NCBI GenBank assembly: GCA_937891085.1
Contig: CALAEY010000070.1
Span: forward strand, 1-17,484
Reading direction: 5' to 3'
Source: an uncultured Prevotellaceae bacterium
Lineage (GTDB): Bacteria; Bacteroidota; Bacteroidia; Bacteroidales; Bacteroidaceae
Length of the DNA: 17,484 bases
The notes below the pieces were generated by a model. The model saw only the letters and a program-made list of their open reading frames with translations, was not told where the DNA came from and made no database searches. Position numbers and translations under genes: made by a program. Position 1 is the first letter of the stretch, and each line of letters starts with the position of its first letter. This document shows, one piece after another, positions 6,186 through 14,318 of this stretch.

Positions 6186-6575
6186 ATGAAACTGAATCGT
6201 GTGCATCATGTGGCAGTGCTCTGCTCCGACTATGAGCGGAGCTTGGCTTTCTATACAGAGGTGTTGGGATTGGAAGTGCTATCGGAGCATTATCGTGCTG
6301 AACGACAGTCGTATAAGACCGACTTGGCACTAAATGGGGAGTTCGTGGTGGAGCTGTTCTCCTTCCCTGATCCGCCCAAGCGTGTGACGAATCCTGAAGC
6401 CGCTGGCTTGCGTCATCTGGCTTTCGAGGTAGATGATGTGGAGGCTGCCTTGGCTGCTGTGCATGAGAAGGGAGTGCCTCATGAGCAGGTGCGCATAGAT
6501 CCGCTGAGCGGAAAGAAGTTCGTGTTTTGTTTTGATCCAGACAATTTACCCATAGAGTTTTATGAAAAAGCTTAG
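6186..6575 (+). CDS. VOC (glyoxalase I-like, YaeR-type) metalloprotein
   Basis: A 129-residue single-domain protein of the vicinal oxygen chelate superfamily with two beta-alpha-beta-beta-beta modules. The four expected metal ligands are present: His8 (RVHHVAV), Glu56 (VVELFSF), His77 (LRHLAFEV) and Glu124 (PIEFYE). The pattern resembles the YaeR/GloA2 group, which is related to glyoxalase I but of unproven substrate. Location is cytoplasmic. The stop overlaps the start of the fucosidase gene by 14 bp, so the two are translated as an operon. Possible promoters are a one-mismatch -7 box (TATCTTCG at 6151-6158) or read-through from 5981-6012. A role in detoxifying reactive aldehydes from sugar catabolism would be inference from the neighbour only. 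Confidence 0.85.
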   Translation: MKLNRVHHVAVLCSDYERSLAFYTEVLGLEVLSEHYRAERQSYKTDLALNGEFVVELFSFPDPPKRVTNPEAAGLRHLAFEVDDVEAALAAVHEKGVPHEQVRIDPLSGKKFVFCFDPDNLPIEFYEKA

Positions 6576-8004
6576 TATTCTTTTCTTGGCTCTCGCATTG
6601 GCTGCCTGCACGAAGGAAGTGCCTGCCCCAGAGCCTGTTTATCCCATTCCTGCCCAGAAGCAGGTGAAGTGGCAGCAGATGGAGACGTATGCTTTCATCC
6701 ACTTCGGCCTGAATACGTTCAACGATATGGAGTGGGGCTATGGTGACACTGACCCGCAGACCTTCAATCCTACACACCTCGATGCAGAGCAGTGGGCGAG
6801 GACGTTCGTGGAAGCAGGGATGAAGGGCGTGATTCTCACGGCTAAGCATCATGATGGCTTCTGCCTCTGGCCCTCAGAGCTGACCGACTATAACATCAGT
6901 CATTCGGCCTATAAGGACGGTAAGGGTGACGTAGTTGGTGAGTTGGCTGCTGCTTGCAAGAAGTATGGTTTGAAGTTTGGCGTGTATCTCTCGCCTTGGG
7001 ATCGCAACAGGGCCGACTATGGGGAAGCCTCCTACGTGGAGTATTATCACGCTCAGCTGCAGGATCTGCTCACGCACTATGGCGATCTCTTCGAGATTTG
7101 GTTCGATGGTGCCAATGGTGGTGATGGCTACTATGGTGGAGCTCGTGAGCGCAGAAACATAGACCGTCGCAACTACTACGATTTCCCCAAGGCTTGGGCG
7201 ATGGTGGAGCAGCTGCAACCAGAGGCCATCTGCTTCTCTGACGGGGGCCCTGGCTGTCGCTGGGTGGGCAATGAGCGTGGCATAGCTGGCACTACCAACT
7301 GGTCGTTCCTGCGTAGTGCCGACGTGTATCCTGGCTATCCGAACATGGATGAGCTGAACGTGGGGCATACCGATGGAGATGCCTGGATAGCTGCCGAATG
7401 TGACGTGTCTATCCGTCCGGGATGGTTCTATCACGAGCGTGAGGATGGCCAAGTGAAGACCGCTGATAACCTGACGGAGCTCTACTATCAGAGTGTGGGG
7501 CGCAATGGCACCCTGCTGCTCAACTTCCCTGTGAACAAGGAGGGACTGATCTCCAAGACCGACTCCCTGAATGCCGTGCATTTCCACCAGCGCATTCAGC
7601 AGGAACTGAGCCATAATCTGCTCGAAGGAACAAAGGTTGAGGCTTCTGAGACGCGAGGAAAGGCCTTTAATGCCTATAAGGTGACAGATGCTGACTTCGA
7701 CTCCTACTGGGCCACCTCCGAAGGCGTTTCTTCGGCTTCGCTGACATTTACCTTCCGTGAGCCTACCGCTATCAGCAAGGTGCTGCTGCAGGAGTACATC
7801 CCGCTGGGACAGCGTGTGAGCCGCTTCTCCGTAGAGGTGCAGAAGGGGGGCGAATGGCTGGCTCTGGATGCTGGAGAAGAGACCACCACGATAGGCTACA
7901 AGCGCATCCTCCGCTTCCCAGAGACCACTGCAGAGGCTTTGCGCATCACTTTCATAGATTCTCGTGGACCGCTCTGTATCAGTGAGGTAGCGGCTTACAG
8001 ATAA
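6562..8004 (+). CDS. GH29 alpha-L-fucosidase lipoprotein
   Basis: A 480-residue lipoprotein. The signal peptide ends in LALAAC with the lipid-anchored Cys at 16, so it is exported and membrane-bound, in the periplasm or on the cell surface. Residues about 35-340 form a GH29 TIM barrel: YAFIHFGLNTF (43-53), TAKHHDGFCLWPS (93-105) and IWFDGANG (179-186), where Asp182 is the retaining nucleophile. Glu279 in AAECDVSIRPGWFYH is the likely acid/base, a pattern typical of GH29 subfamily B (alpha-1,3/1,4-fucosidases). Residues from about 355 look like a discoidin (F5/8 type C) or CBM32-like beta-sandwich. The ATG at 6562 lies inside the VOC gene. The 3' end overlaps the convergent minus-strand gene by 10 bp. 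Substrate linkage is not provable from sequence. Confidence 0.93.
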   Translation: MKKLSILFLALALAACTKEVPAPEPVYPIPAQKQVKWQQMETYAFIHFGLNTFNDMEWGYGDTDPQTFNPTHLDAEQWARTFVEAGMKGVILTAKHHDGFCLWPSELTDYNISHSAYKDGKGDVVGELAAACKKYGLKFGVYLSPWDRNRADYGEASYVEYYHAQLQDLLTHYGDLFEIWFDGANGGDGYYGGARERRNIDRRNYYDFPKAWAMVEQLQPEAICFSDGGPGCRWVGNERGIAGTTNWSFLRSADVYPGYPNMDELNVGHTDGDAWIAAECDVSIRPGWFYHEREDGQVKTADNLTELYYQSVGRNGTLLLNFPVNKEGLISKTDSLNAVHFHQRIQQELSHNLLEGTKVEASETRGKAFNAYKVTDADFDSYWATSEGVSSASLTFTFREPTAISKVLLQEYIPLGQRVSRFSVEVQKGGEWLALDAGEETTTIGYKRILRFPETTAEALRITFIDSRGPLCISEVAAYR

Positions 8005-8306
8005 TGCCACCACGCAAAGGGCTTCCGATGCGCTAAGTACCCCAAATCATGCTCATGCGCATACGCCTCACGCTCGAAGGAGATGTGACGGTAGGCATTG
8101 CCCTTGCGAGGCAATCTGATGAGCCACTCCAACACATACCAGAGGTAGAAGCCTACCACCAGCAGCTCCAGCATCTGGCGGGTGTGGATGTGCTCATGAT
8201 TCATCGTCACCGCATTCACCTTCACCCCCCTGCGGGCAAAGATGATGCCGCAGAGGTTGATGGCCGTGAATCCCTTGAAGGGCAGGAAGCGATTGTGGAT
8301 GATCAT
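7995..8306 (-). CDS. Mini membrane protein with HExxH zinc-binding motif
   Basis: A 103-residue protein. The N-terminal half holds NHEHIH (residues 36-41), a perfect HExxH zinc motif. It is followed at once by a hydrophobic helix (about 47-64) and then SFEREAYAHEHD (76-87), whose Glu78, Glu80 or Glu85 could supply a third ligand as in gluzincin-type peptidases. Length is far below that of a normal metalloprotease. The aromatic C-terminus (RKPFAWWHYL) and the motif order recall a small conserved Bacteroidota family usually called hypothetical. Its ATG overlaps the menD stop (ATGA, 8303-8306), so it is translationally coupled as the last gene of the thioesterase-menD operon. Peptidase activity is inferred, not shown. 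Confidence 0.75.
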   Translation of the reverse strand: MIIHNRFLPFKGFTAINLCGIIFARRGVKVNAVTMNHEHIHTRQMLELLVVGFYLWYVLEWLIRLPRKGNAYRHISFEREAYAHEHDLGYLAHRKPFAWWHYL

Positions 8307-9970
8307 TTTCTCAGCGAGTGGTAATAGTCCTTCAGCAACTTGGCATCCTCCGCCTTGTCTGTAAACACCTCCAGCAAGATAGGCTGACGGGTGATGGAAG
8401 GCTGCGTGAGCTCACTGATGCCTACTTCCAGCTCGGCCCCATCGTGAGCCGCCAGATACTTGAAGCCCCGATCTTCTGCCCATGCCCGTGCCGAAGCACC
8501 GTGCTGGCCGTTGATGAAGCGTGCCGAGTCCTGATCCAGCTCCACCTTCGGAAGCGTGTGGAACAGTTCTCCGCCACCGTTGTTCAGCAGCAAGACGCGG
8601 ATGTTGGAGCCATAGTTGCCATTCCAGAGCGCATTCATGTCGTAGAAGAAACTCAGGTCGCCTATGACGAGGAAGTTGAGCTTCTCATCCATTGTGGCAT
8701 AGCCCAGAGTCGTAGAGAGCGAGCCGTCTATGCCGTTGATACCCCTGTTGCTCAGCACCTCTACATCCTCCGCCACATCGTAGAGCTGGGCGTAGCGCAC
8801 AGCCGAGCTGTTGGCCAGATGCAGGGCACTGGGTGTAGGCAGGTGCTTCAGCAGCTCGCCCACCGCAGTCATCTCAGAGTAGGGCAGTTGTGGCGTCTTG
8901 ATGCCCGCAGCTATCTGTTCCCACGTGCGAGGGTAGGCAGAAGGCACATCCTCTATCAGTGGAGCTATCTTTTCCAGAAACTCGAAGGGATCCATCTCTA
9001 TGACGGTGGTCAGTGCCCCTTGGTAGAGGTCGCACACCTCGCCGTCACGACTGATGTGCCAATGCTCCAGCGGAGGGTTATTGCGCAGGAAATACTTCAG
9101 TCGGCGGGAGATGATGTGTCCGCCATAAGTGATGAGCAGTTCTGGCCGCATATTGGCCATGGTGTCCTTCGCCATCGGGTAGAGCACCTGGTCGATGTGG
9201 CGGAGTGGGGTGCCAGGCACCGTCTTGTTGCCTATGCTCTCCGTGATCCAGACGAACTGCTTCGCCAGCTGCTTCACGTATTTCTTATCGAAGAGGTAGA
9301 TCAGGCTCATCTGGCCAGCTATCACCATGCGGTTGCGATAGCGGTTCAGTCGCTCTATCAGGGGCTGGTAGTCGTTGTTGTACATGTTCAGGCCCTCGAA
9401 GCGATGAATGACGCGCTCCTTTGGCAGTTCTGCTGCCCCCATGTCGAAGAGGGGTTCACCGATGGGCACATTGATGTGTACCGGCCCCCTGCCGTGGTGC
9501 GTCATCTCCATCAGCGCCTCGTTGATCAGTCGGTTGCTATACCAAGCCTCCTCCTCCGTATGCACATCAGGCAGGCTGACGCTCTTCTTCACCAGCCCCC
9601 CGAACACCCCAGGCTGAGGCATCGTCTGTCCGTCCATCTGCCCTATCCAAGCCGCTGGTCGGTCAGCAGAGATGATGACGAGAGGCACCTGCTGGTAGTA
9701 AGCCTCTGCCACGGCAGAATGGAGGTTGAGCAATGCGCTGCCGCTGGTGCATACCACCGCCACAGGCTGTCCGCCATGAAGCGCCAGCCCCATGGCATAG
9801 AATCCCGCACTGCGCTCATCCGTCATCGGGTAGCATTTGTAGAAGCCAGAGCGAATCAACGTCTGCGACAAGGGAATGTTCCTGCTGCCAGGGCAGAGCA
9901 CTATCTGACTGATGCCATGCTCACGTAGCAGCACGGCCAGTTGCTGTATGTTTCGTTTGGTGCTATACAT
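8303..9970 (-). CDS. menD: MenD, SEPHCHC synthase of menaquinone biosynthesis
   Basis: A 555-residue thiamine diphosphate enzyme joining isochorismate and 2-oxoglutarate to give 2-succinyl-5-enolpyruvyl-6-hydroxy-3-cyclohexene-1-carboxylate. Family landmarks: LCPGSRNIPLS (residues 25-35), MTDERSAGFYA with the cofactor-activating Glu52, VCTSGSALLN (73-82), VPLVIISADRPA (95-106), and the diphosphate/Mg motif beginning GDLS at 437-440 followed by the NNGG segment. Length agrees with other MenD proteins. The gene starts 4 bp after the thioesterase stop and overlaps the HExxH gene by 4 bp, forming a tight operon. The enzyme is cytoplasmic and supplies menaquinone for anaerobic respiration. menF, menB, menC and menE are not in this window. 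Confidence 0.96.
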   Translation of the reverse strand: MYSTKRNIQQLAVLLREHGISQIVLCPGSRNIPLSQTLIRSGFYKCYPMTDERSAGFYAMGLALHGGQPVAVVCTSGSALLNLHSAVAEAYYQQVPLVIISADRPAAWIGQMDGQTMPQPGVFGGLVKKSVSLPDVHTEEEAWYSNRLINEALMEMTHHGRGPVHINVPIGEPLFDMGAAELPKERVIHRFEGLNMYNNDYQPLIERLNRYRNRMVIAGQMSLIYLFDKKYVKQLAKQFVWITESIGNKTVPGTPLRHIDQVLYPMAKDTMANMRPELLITYGGHIISRRLKYFLRNNPPLEHWHISRDGEVCDLYQGALTTVIEMDPFEFLEKIAPLIEDVPSAYPRTWEQIAAGIKTPQLPYSEMTAVGELLKHLPTPSALHLANSSAVRYAQLYDVAEDVEVLSNRGINGIDGSLSTTLGYATMDEKLNFLVIGDLSFFYDMNALWNGNYGSNIRVLLLNNGGGELFHTLPKVELDQDSARFINGQHGASARAWAEDRGFKYLAAHDGAELEVGISELTQPSITRQPILLEVFTDKAEDAKLLKDYYHSLRK

Positions 9971-9974
9971 CGTT

Positions 9975-10376
9975 TTACTTCTTTATGATCATGTTTACCA
10001 CGCGCTCCGTAGAGACCAGCTTATCCTCCTCATTCCGTATGTCCACGTTCCACACATGCTGTCGATGTCCTCGATGCAGCAGGGTAGCCGTGGCCGTAAC
10101 TGTCTCGCCCACACGAGCCATGTTCAGATGGTTGCCGCTCACCTCTATGCCCACGGCTATCTCCCCCTCATTGCACAGAAGGTGAGATCCCACGCCAGCC
10201 AGAGTCTCAGCCAAGGCCAAGGCAGCTCCACCGTTCATGATGCCATAGAGTTGACTGTTCGAACCGCCTATCACCATGGTGGCCCTGAGCATATCCTCTT
10301 GCCATTCTGTGATCTCCATTCCGATGGTGGTTCCAAGTCCCTCCAGCAAGGCATTCAGTTCGTTGACATCTTTCAT
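9975..10376 (-). CDS. Hotdog-fold thioesterase, possible DHNA-CoA hydrolase
   Basis: A 133-residue PaaI/YdiI-type hotdog acyl-CoA thioesterase. The segment QLYGIMNGGAALALAET carries Gln42 and Glu57, which align with the catalytic Gln48 and Glu63 of E. coli YdiI. The His of the usual HGG motif is Asn48. The gene sits 4 bp upstream of menD in the same operon, so a likely job is cleaving 1,4-dihydroxy-2-naphthoyl-CoA, the menaquinone step often called MenI; this is context-based inference. Other acyl-CoA substrates remain possible. Cytoplasmic, probably a tetramer as in the family. Its promoter is the minus-strand -7 box at 10397-10404. Confidence 0.82.
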   Translation of the reverse strand: MKDVNELNALLEGLGTTIGMEITEWQEDMLRATMVIGGSNSQLYGIMNGGAALALAETLAGVGSHLLCNEGEIAVGIEVSGNHLNMARVGETVTATATLLHRGHRQHVWNVDIRNEEDKLVSTERVVNMIIKK

Positions 10377-10396
10377 ACGTATGACTATTTCAGATA

Positions 10397-10404
10397 CAAA
10401 AATA
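10397..10404 (-). promoter_or_regulatory. -7 box of the thioesterase-menD operon
   Basis: On the minus strand TATTTTTG is an exact TAnnTTTG match 20 nt upstream of the ATG at 10376. It overlaps the outer edge of the inverted repeat at 10401-10429, so a protein bound there could block it. Confidence 0.5.
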
Positions 10405-10429
10405 GGACTTTTTTTGTAAAAGTCCTATT
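10401..10429. repeat. 12-bp inverted repeat between divergent promoters
   Basis: AATAGGACTTTT (10401-10412) is perfectly complementary to AAAAGTCCTATT (10418-10429), with a 5-nt spacer. Both ends run into -7-like boxes facing outwards (10397-10404 minus, 10429-10436 plus). It could be an operator controlling both directions, or a transcript hairpin. Confidence 0.6.
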
Positions 10430-10436
10430 ATCTTTG
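10429..10436 (+). promoter_or_regulatory. Possible distal plus-strand -7 box
   Basis: TATCTTTG matches TAnnTTTG exactly and faces the rhamnosidase gene, but lies 160 nt upstream of its start. No -33 box at correct spacing. It may be an upstream promoter, or part of the symmetric regulatory site. Confidence 0.35.
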
Positions 10437-10528
10437 CATTATTATAGAATAAACCCTTAGAAAGGCACGGCATATACATGTGTGTCAAGTTTTCACTATG
10501 CGTATACCGATACAAAATAAAAAGAGCT

Positions 10529-10536
10529 TATTTTTG
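10529..10536 (+). promoter_or_regulatory. -7 box of the GH78 gene
   Basis: TATTTTTG followed by C is an exact -7 match. Transcription would begin around 10543, at or past the ATG at 10542. This rules against that start and supports the ATG at 10596, with a leader of about 50 nt. Confidence 0.55.
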
Positions 10537-10595
10537 CAGATATGGTGCGTTATTACTATCTTCGTAGCAAAATAATTTATAGCTATAAAATGATT

Positions 10596-13500
10596 ATGAA
10601 AAACATCAAGAAATCTTGGATGAAAGCCCTGCTCTTATCAGGGTGCTTCCTGGCTCCAACAGTAGCTGGAGCTGCTACGGGAATTACCGATCTACGTGTG
10701 CAAGACCAAGTAAGTCCGTTGGCCATAGAAGACCTGCACCCGCTGTTCTCCTGGCGCATGGAGAGCGACAAGGTGGGTGAGTGCCAGACGGCCTATCAGA
10801 TCACGGTGCGCCGTGCCGCTGACGGACGGGTGATGTGGACATCTGGACGTGTGGAGCGTGGCGAGAGCAACAACATCGCCTACAGTGGCGTGGCCCTGCA
10901 GCCAGAAACCGCCTATGAGTGGGATGTGGAAGTATGGGACAGCGCCGGTGCCAGCCACAAGCAGACAGCTGCCTTCGAGACAGGACTGATGAGCGCCAAG
11001 CAGGCGGCATGGGGCGGGGCGCAGTGGATAGGCTCTACGAAGAAGCTCCTCGACGCTGCTTCCAACAACTACTTCTCCCTGCTCATGAAGTTCCAGATAA
11101 AGCAGGGTGGCGTGGCTTCGCTGATCCTGGGCGCCAATGACTTCCGCCTGAAGGATGCCTTCCAGAACATCGACAACATGGCGGGTGAGAACTATATCCG
11201 TGTGGACTTCGATATGAACGGCCTGAACCAGAACAAGGGGGCTGAGATCCGCGTCTATCGCGTGGGTTTCGCCAAGGGCGACAAGGCCGATAAGCCTTTC
11301 CTCACCATCAATCAGGAGACGTTCCCACAGAGCAACCTGCCCCAGATCTTCACCAGCCAGAATGCCGCTGACGTGCATCAGGTAGAGATCTTGGTAGATG
11401 CCAGCAACTTCCAGTTCATCATCGATGGCAAAGACTTGGTGACCACACCGCCAGATCCTCGTCGCCGTGGCTTCGGTGGAGGCTTCGCCGTGGGTAGCGT
11501 GGCTGGCAGAACGGTAACGGCCACCCGCCTGCAGATAGGCCCTTGGGGAAATTCACACAACAACAATACGGCTCCGCACGTGGGGCATATCGGCTTTGCT
11601 GCTGCCCCAAACTCGGAGGTGGTGTATTCCGACTATCAGATTCAGCTCTGCGGACAGGCAGAGGACAAGGTGGTGTTCGACCAGCAGCACTATGCCGTGT
11701 TCAACGCCGTGCCTGGCGCACAGGTGAGTGGCAATGCCATCACGGTGAAGAACACTACTGGCAAGTTGGCCATGGGCTACGCCGATCCTTCTCACGGGGC
11801 GCTGACCATGCTGCGCACGGAGTTTGCCACCACGGAGGGCAAGGCCATCAAGCATGCGAAGCTCTATGCCACGGCCATGGGCAACTATGAGCTCTGGATC
11901 AACGGCGAGCGCATGGGTGAGGATTGGTTCACGCCTGGCGACAGCCAGTTCCGTGAGGTGATGGGCTATCATGCCTATGACGTGACCTCTATGCTGAAGG
12001 GCGGACAGAATGCCATCGGTGCGCAGCTGAGCCCTGGATGGTACACGGGGCCGATGACCTTCACCAGCAGCAACTTCAACTTCTTCGGCGATCATGAGGC
12101 CCTGCTGATGAAGCTCGTCATCACCTACGATGATGGCTCGAAGCAAACCATCGTGAGCGATCCTAAGAGCTGGAAGAGCTTCAATGACGGTCCTATCCGC
12201 TATGGCAGCTTCTTCCAAGGCGAGCGTTACGATGCCAATCAGGAAGCCAAGGTGGCTGGCTGGAAACAGGCAGGATTCAGCGAGAACGGGTGGCAGCCGG
12301 CAGAGGTCATCAAGCAGCGCGACTGGGTGAACTTCGACCTCATGGCTCGCTATGATACCCCTGTGCGTGTGCGTGAGACGCTCACGGCTCAGCAGGTGAT
12401 GCCTACCCATAGTGCCGACAATCATACGTTCATCTATGACATGGGTGTGAACATGGTGGGTGTGCCACAGATCAGCATCCCTGCTGGCTATCTGAAGCAG
12501 GGCGATGTGGTGATCATCCGCTATGCAGAGCAGCTCTATCCGGGCTTCAGCGGGGATGAGCGCTACTACGTCAGGACTTATGGACGCGGTGGTAAGAACA
12601 TCGCCGGCCGTCCGCTCTACGAGACGTTCCGTGCAGCCTTGTGTACAGACTTCTATATCGCCAAGGGTGGGGAGGCCGTGACCATTCAGCCAACGACCAC
12701 CTACCGTGGCTATCAGTATGTGCAGATCACCCTGCCAAGCCATGTGGGCGCTCTGCCATTGGCCAATGTGAAAGGTCTGGTGATGTCAAGCGACGAGCTG
12801 CCTACGGGTACTTACTTGGCTACTACCAGCGATGGCAACAAGACGGCCAATCTGGTGAATCAGCTCATCAAGAACATCCAGCGCAGTCAGCTGGGCAACT
12901 TCTTCACCATCCCTACCGACTGCCCTCAGCGCAACGAGCGCATGGGTTGGACGGGTGATGCGCAGGCCTATACACGTACGGCTACCTACAACAGCGATGC
13001 GCAGAACTTCTTCCGCCAGTGGATGGTGAACCTGCGTGCCGATCAGGGCGTGGGTAACGATACCAACGTGCCTGGTGGTGTGGGCAGCACAGTGCCTACC
13101 TACAACCGTGCAGACGACCAGAGCTTTGCCGATGGTACCACCTGGGCAGCTGCTGTGTGCATGGTGCCTTGGCAGCTCTACTCGCAGTATGGAAATACGC
13201 AGATCATCAGCGAAAACATAGAGGCCATGATGGCTTGGCTGCGTGGCATGGATTACTACGACCAGAGTGAGGAATATCCGCATCTGTCTGCCAAGGCCAC
13301 TGGCTTGGCCGATTGGCTGGCTATGGACAATCGCACGCCTTCTGACCTGGTGAACAATGCCATCTACATCTACATGATGGATTGCACGGCCCAGATGGAA
13401 GAGGCTATCGGACGTAGCGACTATGCTGCTGAGCTTCGTGCCCGTCATGATGCCGCCAAGGCCGAGTGGAACCGCTGCTATGTGGATCCAGCCACGGGTA

Positions 13501-14276
13501 AGACACGCAACCAGCAGGGCACCTTGGTGCACTCTCAGGCATCGTATGCTACGCCTCTGAACTTCAACTGCTTCGATGAGAACAATAAGGCAAAGGCTGA
13601 GCAGTATCTGGCTGAGCTGGCCAAGAATCCTTCACTGAGCGGTGAGGGACAGAACAAGTATCCTGCCTACACCATCACCACCGGCTTCTCTGGCACTCCG
13701 AACATCCTGCCAGCCCTGAGCCGTGCGGGTAGGGTAGACGAGGCTTTCCGCATGTTCACTTGTACCGACTATACCTCTTGGCTCTATCCTGTGACCAAGG
13801 GTGCTACCTCCGTGTGGGAGCGTTGGAATGGCTATGAGGCTGCCTTCGGGGAGAACAACCAGAACTCCATGAACTCCTTCAACCACTTCGCCCTCGGAGC
13901 TGTGGGTCAGTGGATGTATGAGTATCAGCTTGGCATCACGGCTGAGGGTGGCTATAAGCACTTCGTCTTGCAGCCAACGGCAGGTGCTACATACACCTCG
14001 CTGACGGGTTCTTATCGCAGCAACTATGGCGACATCGAGAGTGCTTGGAAGGCTGATGGCAAGGGCAAGATGACCACCTATGAGGCCACGGTTCCTGCCA
14101 ACACCACCGCTACGCTCTACCTGCCAGTTGGCGCTGATGTGGGTCAGTTTGGCACGGCAAACGGTGTGAAGTATGTGGGCAAGGTGCAGCACAATGGCGT
14201 CACTACCGCCCAGTATGAACTCCAGAGCGGACACTTCAGCTTCACCATCGGCAATGCTGAGGTAACGGTCAGATAA
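10596..14276 (+). CDS. Secreted GH78 alpha-L-rhamnosidase, large multidomain
   Basis: A 1226-residue exported enzyme counting from the ATG at 10596. The open frame begins at 10542, but that ATG sits at the predicted transcription start. The signal peptide (residues 1-26) ends TVAGA/A; an LSGC at 14-17 also fits a lipobox, so lipid anchoring is not excluded. Order: Ig-like domain (about 28-135), an inserted lectin-like beta-sandwich (about 150-370), the Bac_rhamnosid_N/CBM67-like module containing YELWINGERMG (around 430), the (alpha/alpha)6 catalytic domain with TDCPQRNERMGWTGDA (general acid Glu781) and SVWERWNGY (general base Glu1075), then a C-terminal beta-domain. Inverting GH78 enzymes release L-rhamnose from pectin, glycosides or bacterial glycans. 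Outside the cytoplasm; exact substrate unknown. Confidence 0.93.
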   Translation: MKNIKKSWMKALLLSGCFLAPTVAGAATGITDLRVQDQVSPLAIEDLHPLFSWRMESDKVGECQTAYQITVRRAADGRVMWTSGRVERGESNNIAYSGVALQPETAYEWDVEVWDSAGASHKQTAAFETGLMSAKQAAWGGAQWIGSTKKLLDAASNNYFSLLMKFQIKQGGVASLILGANDFRLKDAFQNIDNMAGENYIRVDFDMNGLNQNKGAEIRVYRVGFAKGDKADKPFLTINQETFPQSNLPQIFTSQNAADVHQVEILVDASNFQFIIDGKDLVTTPPDPRRRGFGGGFAVGSVAGRTVTATRLQIGPWGNSHNNNTAPHVGHIGFAAAPNSEVVYSDYQIQLCGQAEDKVVFDQQHYAVFNAVPGAQVSGNAITVKNTTGKLAMGYADPSHGALTMLRTEFATTEGKAIKHAKLYATAMGNYELWINGERMGEDWFTPGDSQFREVMGYHAYDVTSMLKGGQNAIGAQLSPGWYTGPMTFTSSNFNFFGDHEALLMKLVITYDDGSKQTIVSDPKSWKSFNDGPIRYGSFFQGERYDANQEAKVAGWKQAGFSENGWQPAEVIKQRDWVNFDLMARYDTPVRVRETLTAQQVMPTHSADNHTFIYDMGVNMVGVPQISIPAGYLKQGDVVIIRYAEQLYPGFSGDERYYVRTYGRGGKNIAGRPLYETFRAALCTDFYIAKGGEAVTIQPTTTYRGYQYVQITLPSHVGALPLANVKGLVMSSDELPTGTYLATTSDGNKTANLVNQLIKNIQRSQLGNFFTIPTDCPQRNERMGWTGDAQAYTRTATYNSDAQNFFRQWMVNLRADQGVGNDTNVPGGVGSTVPTYNRADDQSFADGTTWAAAVCMVPWQLYSQYGNTQIISENIEAMMAWLRGMDYYDQSEEYPHLSAKATGLADWLAMDNRTPSDLVNNAIYIYMMDCTAQMEEAIGRSDYAAELRARHDAAKAEWNRCYVDPATGKTRNQQGTLVHSQASYATPLNFNCFDENNKAKAEQYLAELAKNPSLSGEGQNKYPAYTITTGFSGTPNILPALSRAGRVDEAFRMFTCTDYTSWLYPVTKGATSVWERWNGYEAAFGENNQNSMNSFNHFALGAVGQWMYEYQLGITAEGGYKHFVLQPTAGATYTSLTGSYRSNYGDIESAWKADGKGKMTTYEATVPANTTATLYLPVGADVGQFGTANGVKYVGKVQHNGVTTAQYELQSGHFSFTIGNAEVTVR

Positions 14277-14318
14277 TCATACTGATAAATATTTGCATGG
14301 ACTTTAATACGTAGAAAA

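Noticed and set aside
6874..8013. 379-codon open frame on minus, antisense to the fucosidase
   Set aside because: It has no domain signature and mirrors the GH29 codons; the GH29 catalytic motifs decide the coding strand.
8318..9928. 536-codon open frame on plus, antisense to menD
   Set aside because: menD is unmistakable along its whole length; the antisense frame is rich in His, Arg, Val and Leu with no recognisable domain, as expected of a codon-bias shadow.
10542..10595. Longer start of the rhamnosidase at 10542
   Set aside because: It adds 18 residues ahead of a complete signal peptide and lies at the predicted transcription start.
11553..12743. 396-codon open frame on minus inside the rhamnosidase gene
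   Set aside because: Shadow frame; no motif, and GH78 is clearly coding here.
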